A stretch of DNA of 6,439 bases from Bacillota bacterium (GTDB lineage Bacteria > Bacillota_E > Sulfobacillia > Sulfobacillales > Sulfobacillaceae), in contig JAKADJ010000135.1 in the NCBI GenBank assembly GCA_021820645.1, positions 1-6,439 on the forward strand, written 5' to 3'. The position numbers were made by a program, and so were the translations under genes. The notes under the pieces are model-generated. The model saw only the letters and a program-made list of their open reading frames with translations, was not told where the DNA came from and ran no database searches. Shown in pieces: positions 4,706-6,439 of this stretch (position 1 is its first letter; every line of letters starts with the position of its first letter).

Positions 4706-5778
4706 CGGGGCGCGCCAGCATAAATGCGGTGGATCGCGTGATACAAAGATAGACGCTCTTCCACCGTTTTCATAGCCACCGTGACGGTCGATAGATTGTC
4801 GCGCTCGGCTTCTTCTAAAATCGCCAGCATCAAATCATAGATATTGTCGACCTGATGGCGGACCCGTTCCTTCCGATATCCGTGTAGCTCATCGGCCACG
4901 TGGATGAGTCCACCGGCATTGGCGATAAAATCTGGTGCATATGTAATGCCGCGCTCTTTCAATTGATCGCCAAAGGATCGGTCCTTCAACTGATTATTGG
5001 CGGATCCCGCAACGATCTGACAGTTGAGCCGATCGATGGTTTCCTCGTTAATCACATTGCCGAGCGCACACGGTGACAACACATCACAAGGCGTCTCTAA
5101 GATGCCCCACGGGTCGGCGGGTTCAATACCAAGTTCTGACACCACTTTACCCACCCGTTGCGGGTTAATGTCCGCGGCGGTGACGGCCGCGCCTTCGGCT
5201 ACCGCACGCTTGGCTAGATGGTATCCCACCTTGCCCAAGCCTTGTATCGCCATACGGCGACCTTCAAGGCTCGGGCTGCCAAAACGAAAGGTTAACGCCG
5301 CGTGGATGGCGTTCATGACTCCTTCGGCGGTAATATCGCCCGTATCTCCGGCACCCCCATAAGCTTCCGGCAATCCTACCAAATGTCGGGTCTCCCGCAG
5401 CGAATAGACAAAATCGTCACCGGTAGTACCTACGTCTTCTCCCGTGGAATAACGACCATTCAACGTCTCAATAAAGCGTCCCAGCGCTCGAAATAGTGCT
5501 TCGTTCTTCTCGGTCGCCGCACCGCCGATGATCACCGTTTTACCTCCACCAAAGTCGAGCCCGGCCACCGCCGCCTTGTAGGTCATTCCTTCCGAAAGAC
5601 GCAGCACATCGTCAAGTGCTGCGTCTTCGGAGACGTAAGGCAACATGCGGCACCCGCCCAACGCCGGGCCTAAAGTCGTGTCATGAATTGCAATAATCGC
5701 CTTAAGCCCAGTGGCCTTGTCAAAATTGAAAATCACCTGTTCGTGTCCGCGTTTCTCCATCTCCTTGAAGATCTCCAT
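4702..5778 (-). CDS. bcd: Leucine dehydrogenase (Glu/Leu/Phe/Val dehydrogenase family)
   Basis: Reversible NAD-dependent oxidative deamination of leucine, and usually valine and isoleucine, to the 2-oxo acid and ammonia, in the cytosol. The 358-residue product has the size of Bacillus leucine dehydrogenase and shares its opening pattern (MEIFKEMEK against MELFKYMEK), which supports ATG 5778 despite only a modest GGTGAG site 8 bases upstream. The substrate domain has LKAIIAIHDTTLGPALGG (25-42), Lys68 in GMTYKAAVAG and catalytic Lys80 in DFGGGKTVI. EDVGTT follows at 114-119. The Rossmann domain has GLGKVG (180-185) with Asp203 at the end of the next strand, the usual NAD preference. SPCALG (235-240), ANNQLK (260-265) and APDFIANAGG (281-290) are also family marks. 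No lesion is seen. It lies 85 bases downstream of the F420-ligase-like gene on the same strand and converges on the XRE gene with overlapping stops. With the nearby isobutyryl-type mutase it suggests branched-chain amino acid metabolism. Confidence 0.93.
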   Translation of the reverse strand: MEIFKEMEKRGHEQVIFNFDKATGLKAIIAIHDTTLGPALGGCRMLPYVSEDAALDDVLRLSEGMTYKAAVAGLDFGGGKTVIIGGAATEKNEALFRALGRFIETLNGRYSTGEDVGTTGDDFVYSLRETRHLVGLPEAYGGAGDTGDITAEGVMNAIHAALTFRFGSPSLEGRRMAIQGLGKVGYHLAKRAVAEGAAVTAADINPQRVGKVVSELGIEPADPWGILETPCDVLSPCALGNVINEETIDRLNCQIVAGSANNQLKDRSFGDQLKERGITYAPDFIANAGGLIHVADELHGYRKERVRHQVDNIYDLMLAILEEAERDNLSTVTVAMKTVEERLSLYHAIHRIYAGAPR

Positions 5779-5863
5779 CGGTAGTGCTCACCACCCTCGA
5801 GTAGTCTCTCTTCCGCTCGATGTCGTTACCTTGCCCGACTATCGCTTCGTCGCTTCTGCTCTA

Positions 5864-6439
5864 TTATAGCCGAGGTGGATCCACTTTCCCATGGCTCTTC
5901 TGCTGCGAAGGAGTCTCAGGATGCGAATTGATAGTGGGGGCCACTTCTTCGCCCGACCACACGAAATCTCCGTCGCCAAAACCGGGAACTGGAATCATGA
6001 AGCCCCCTGACTGCGACAAGGGTAGCACGTCGGGCCACGGCTTTTCCCGTCGGGTGATCGGGATCGGGCGCAAGATCCCAACGGGTGTTCTTTGTGCCCC
6101 TTGGCCCATGGGATTATCTCGCAGTAGCTCCTCGATCACTTCTTTTTGTAGACCGGGCGAATAAGCGAGGACCTCACTACCCACATCATTCACATCTACC
6201 ACGGCAACTTCGACGCCAAGACGTCGATAAAGGGCGTCCACAATGTTTTGCGGTTTCTTCGGCGCCAGGACGATATACTGATTAAAGGGTGCAATCGTGG
6301 TGGGTCCCGGTCCATCGATAGCGGCCACTTGACGCCCCGCCACCCGATAGAAATCCCCGGAACGGCCTAACACCCGATCGACGGCGCCCGCCACGGCCGC
6401 CAACAAAATACGGCGCATGCCCACCTCTCGAATCGCCAT
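5864..6439 (-). CDS. Coenzyme F420-0:L-glutamate ligase-like protein, C-terminal part (5' end outside window)
   Basis: The frame is open to the right edge and ends at TAA (5866-5864), giving 191 residues. The ATG exactly at the edge (6439) is probably internal. Recognisable stretches are SGDFYRVAGRQVAAIDG (about 27-43), PFNQYIVLAPKKPQNIVDAL (51-70), VEVAVVDVNDVGSEVLAYS (76-94) and LLRDNPMGQGAQRTPVGILR (105-124). The V-D-x-N-D-x-G and DNP-GQ-x-x-TP motifs are what I associate with proteins annotated as F420-0:gamma-glutamyl ligase in Firmicutes. True F420 ligases add glutamate to F420-0 using GTP; whether these relatives do so is not settled, and no other F420 gene is visible. The last 20 or so residues (HPETPSQQKSHGKVDPPRL) are a polar, proline-containing tail, probably disordered. 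It precedes leucine dehydrogenase on the same strand by 85 bases, possibly as one transcript; no clear terminator separates them. Confidence 0.65.
   Translation of the reverse strand: MAIREVGMRRILLAAVAGAVDRVLGRSGDFYRVAGRQVAAIDGPGPTTIAPFNQYIVLAPKKPQNIVDALYRRLGVEVAVVDVNDVGSEVLAYSPGLQKEVIEELLRDNPMGQGAQRTPVGILRPIPITRREKPWPDVLPLSQSGGFMIPVPGFGDGDFVWSGEEVAPTINSHPETPSQQKSHGKVDPPRL

Overview
The window looks like a chromosomal segment of a thermophilic or acidophilic Firmicute of the Sulfobacillus/Kyrpidia kind. This is an inference from purine-rich Shine-Dalgarno sites of the GGAGG type, frequent TTG/GTG starts, moderately high GC, and a leucine dehydrogenase very close in character to the Bacillus enzyme. 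I could not run a database search, so the taxonomy is tentative.

Left part (1-1280): gene-poor and apparently decaying. It opens with the C-terminal end of an addiction-module antitoxin. This overlaps by ATGA a RelE/ParE-family toxin gene broken by a frameshift. A stretch of about 700 bases with no convincing large gene follows. It holds a well-initiated 27-codon membrane micro-ORF (757-840), several strong hairpins and palindromes, and an orphan 60-codon ORF on the minus strand (1095-1277).

Middle (1413-3995, all minus strand): a Nudix hydrolase; a possible weak terminator; a 62-residue two-helix membrane protein; and the large subunit of a coenzyme-B12-dependent acyl-CoA mutase. The last two are 18 bases apart and look like an operon. 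The mutase has no cobalamin-binding domain and so needs a small subunit, which is not in the window. Its two substrate-discriminating positions are Phe and Gln, as in isobutyryl-CoA mutase, not Tyr and Arg as in methylmalonyl-CoA mutase. A generic 'methylmalonyl-CoA mutase' label is therefore probably wrong.

Right part (4022-6439): a divergently transcribed XRE-type regulator starts 65 bases from the mutase. The gap holds an AT-rich -10-like palindrome and an imperfect operator-like dyad. The regulator runs into a convergent leucine dehydrogenase gene, and their stop codons overlap. Upstream of the dehydrogenase on the same strand is the C-terminal part of a protein resembling the coenzyme F420-0:L-glutamate ligase family, cut by the window edge.

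How they may fit together (inference): leucine dehydrogenase deaminates Leu/Val/Ile to 2-oxo acids. Valine-derived isobutyryl-CoA is the substrate expected for an isobutyryl-type mutase, which isomerises it to n-butyryl-CoA. The locus may thus serve branched-chain amino acid catabolism or branched/straight acyl-chain balance, with the XRE protein a candidate local regulator.
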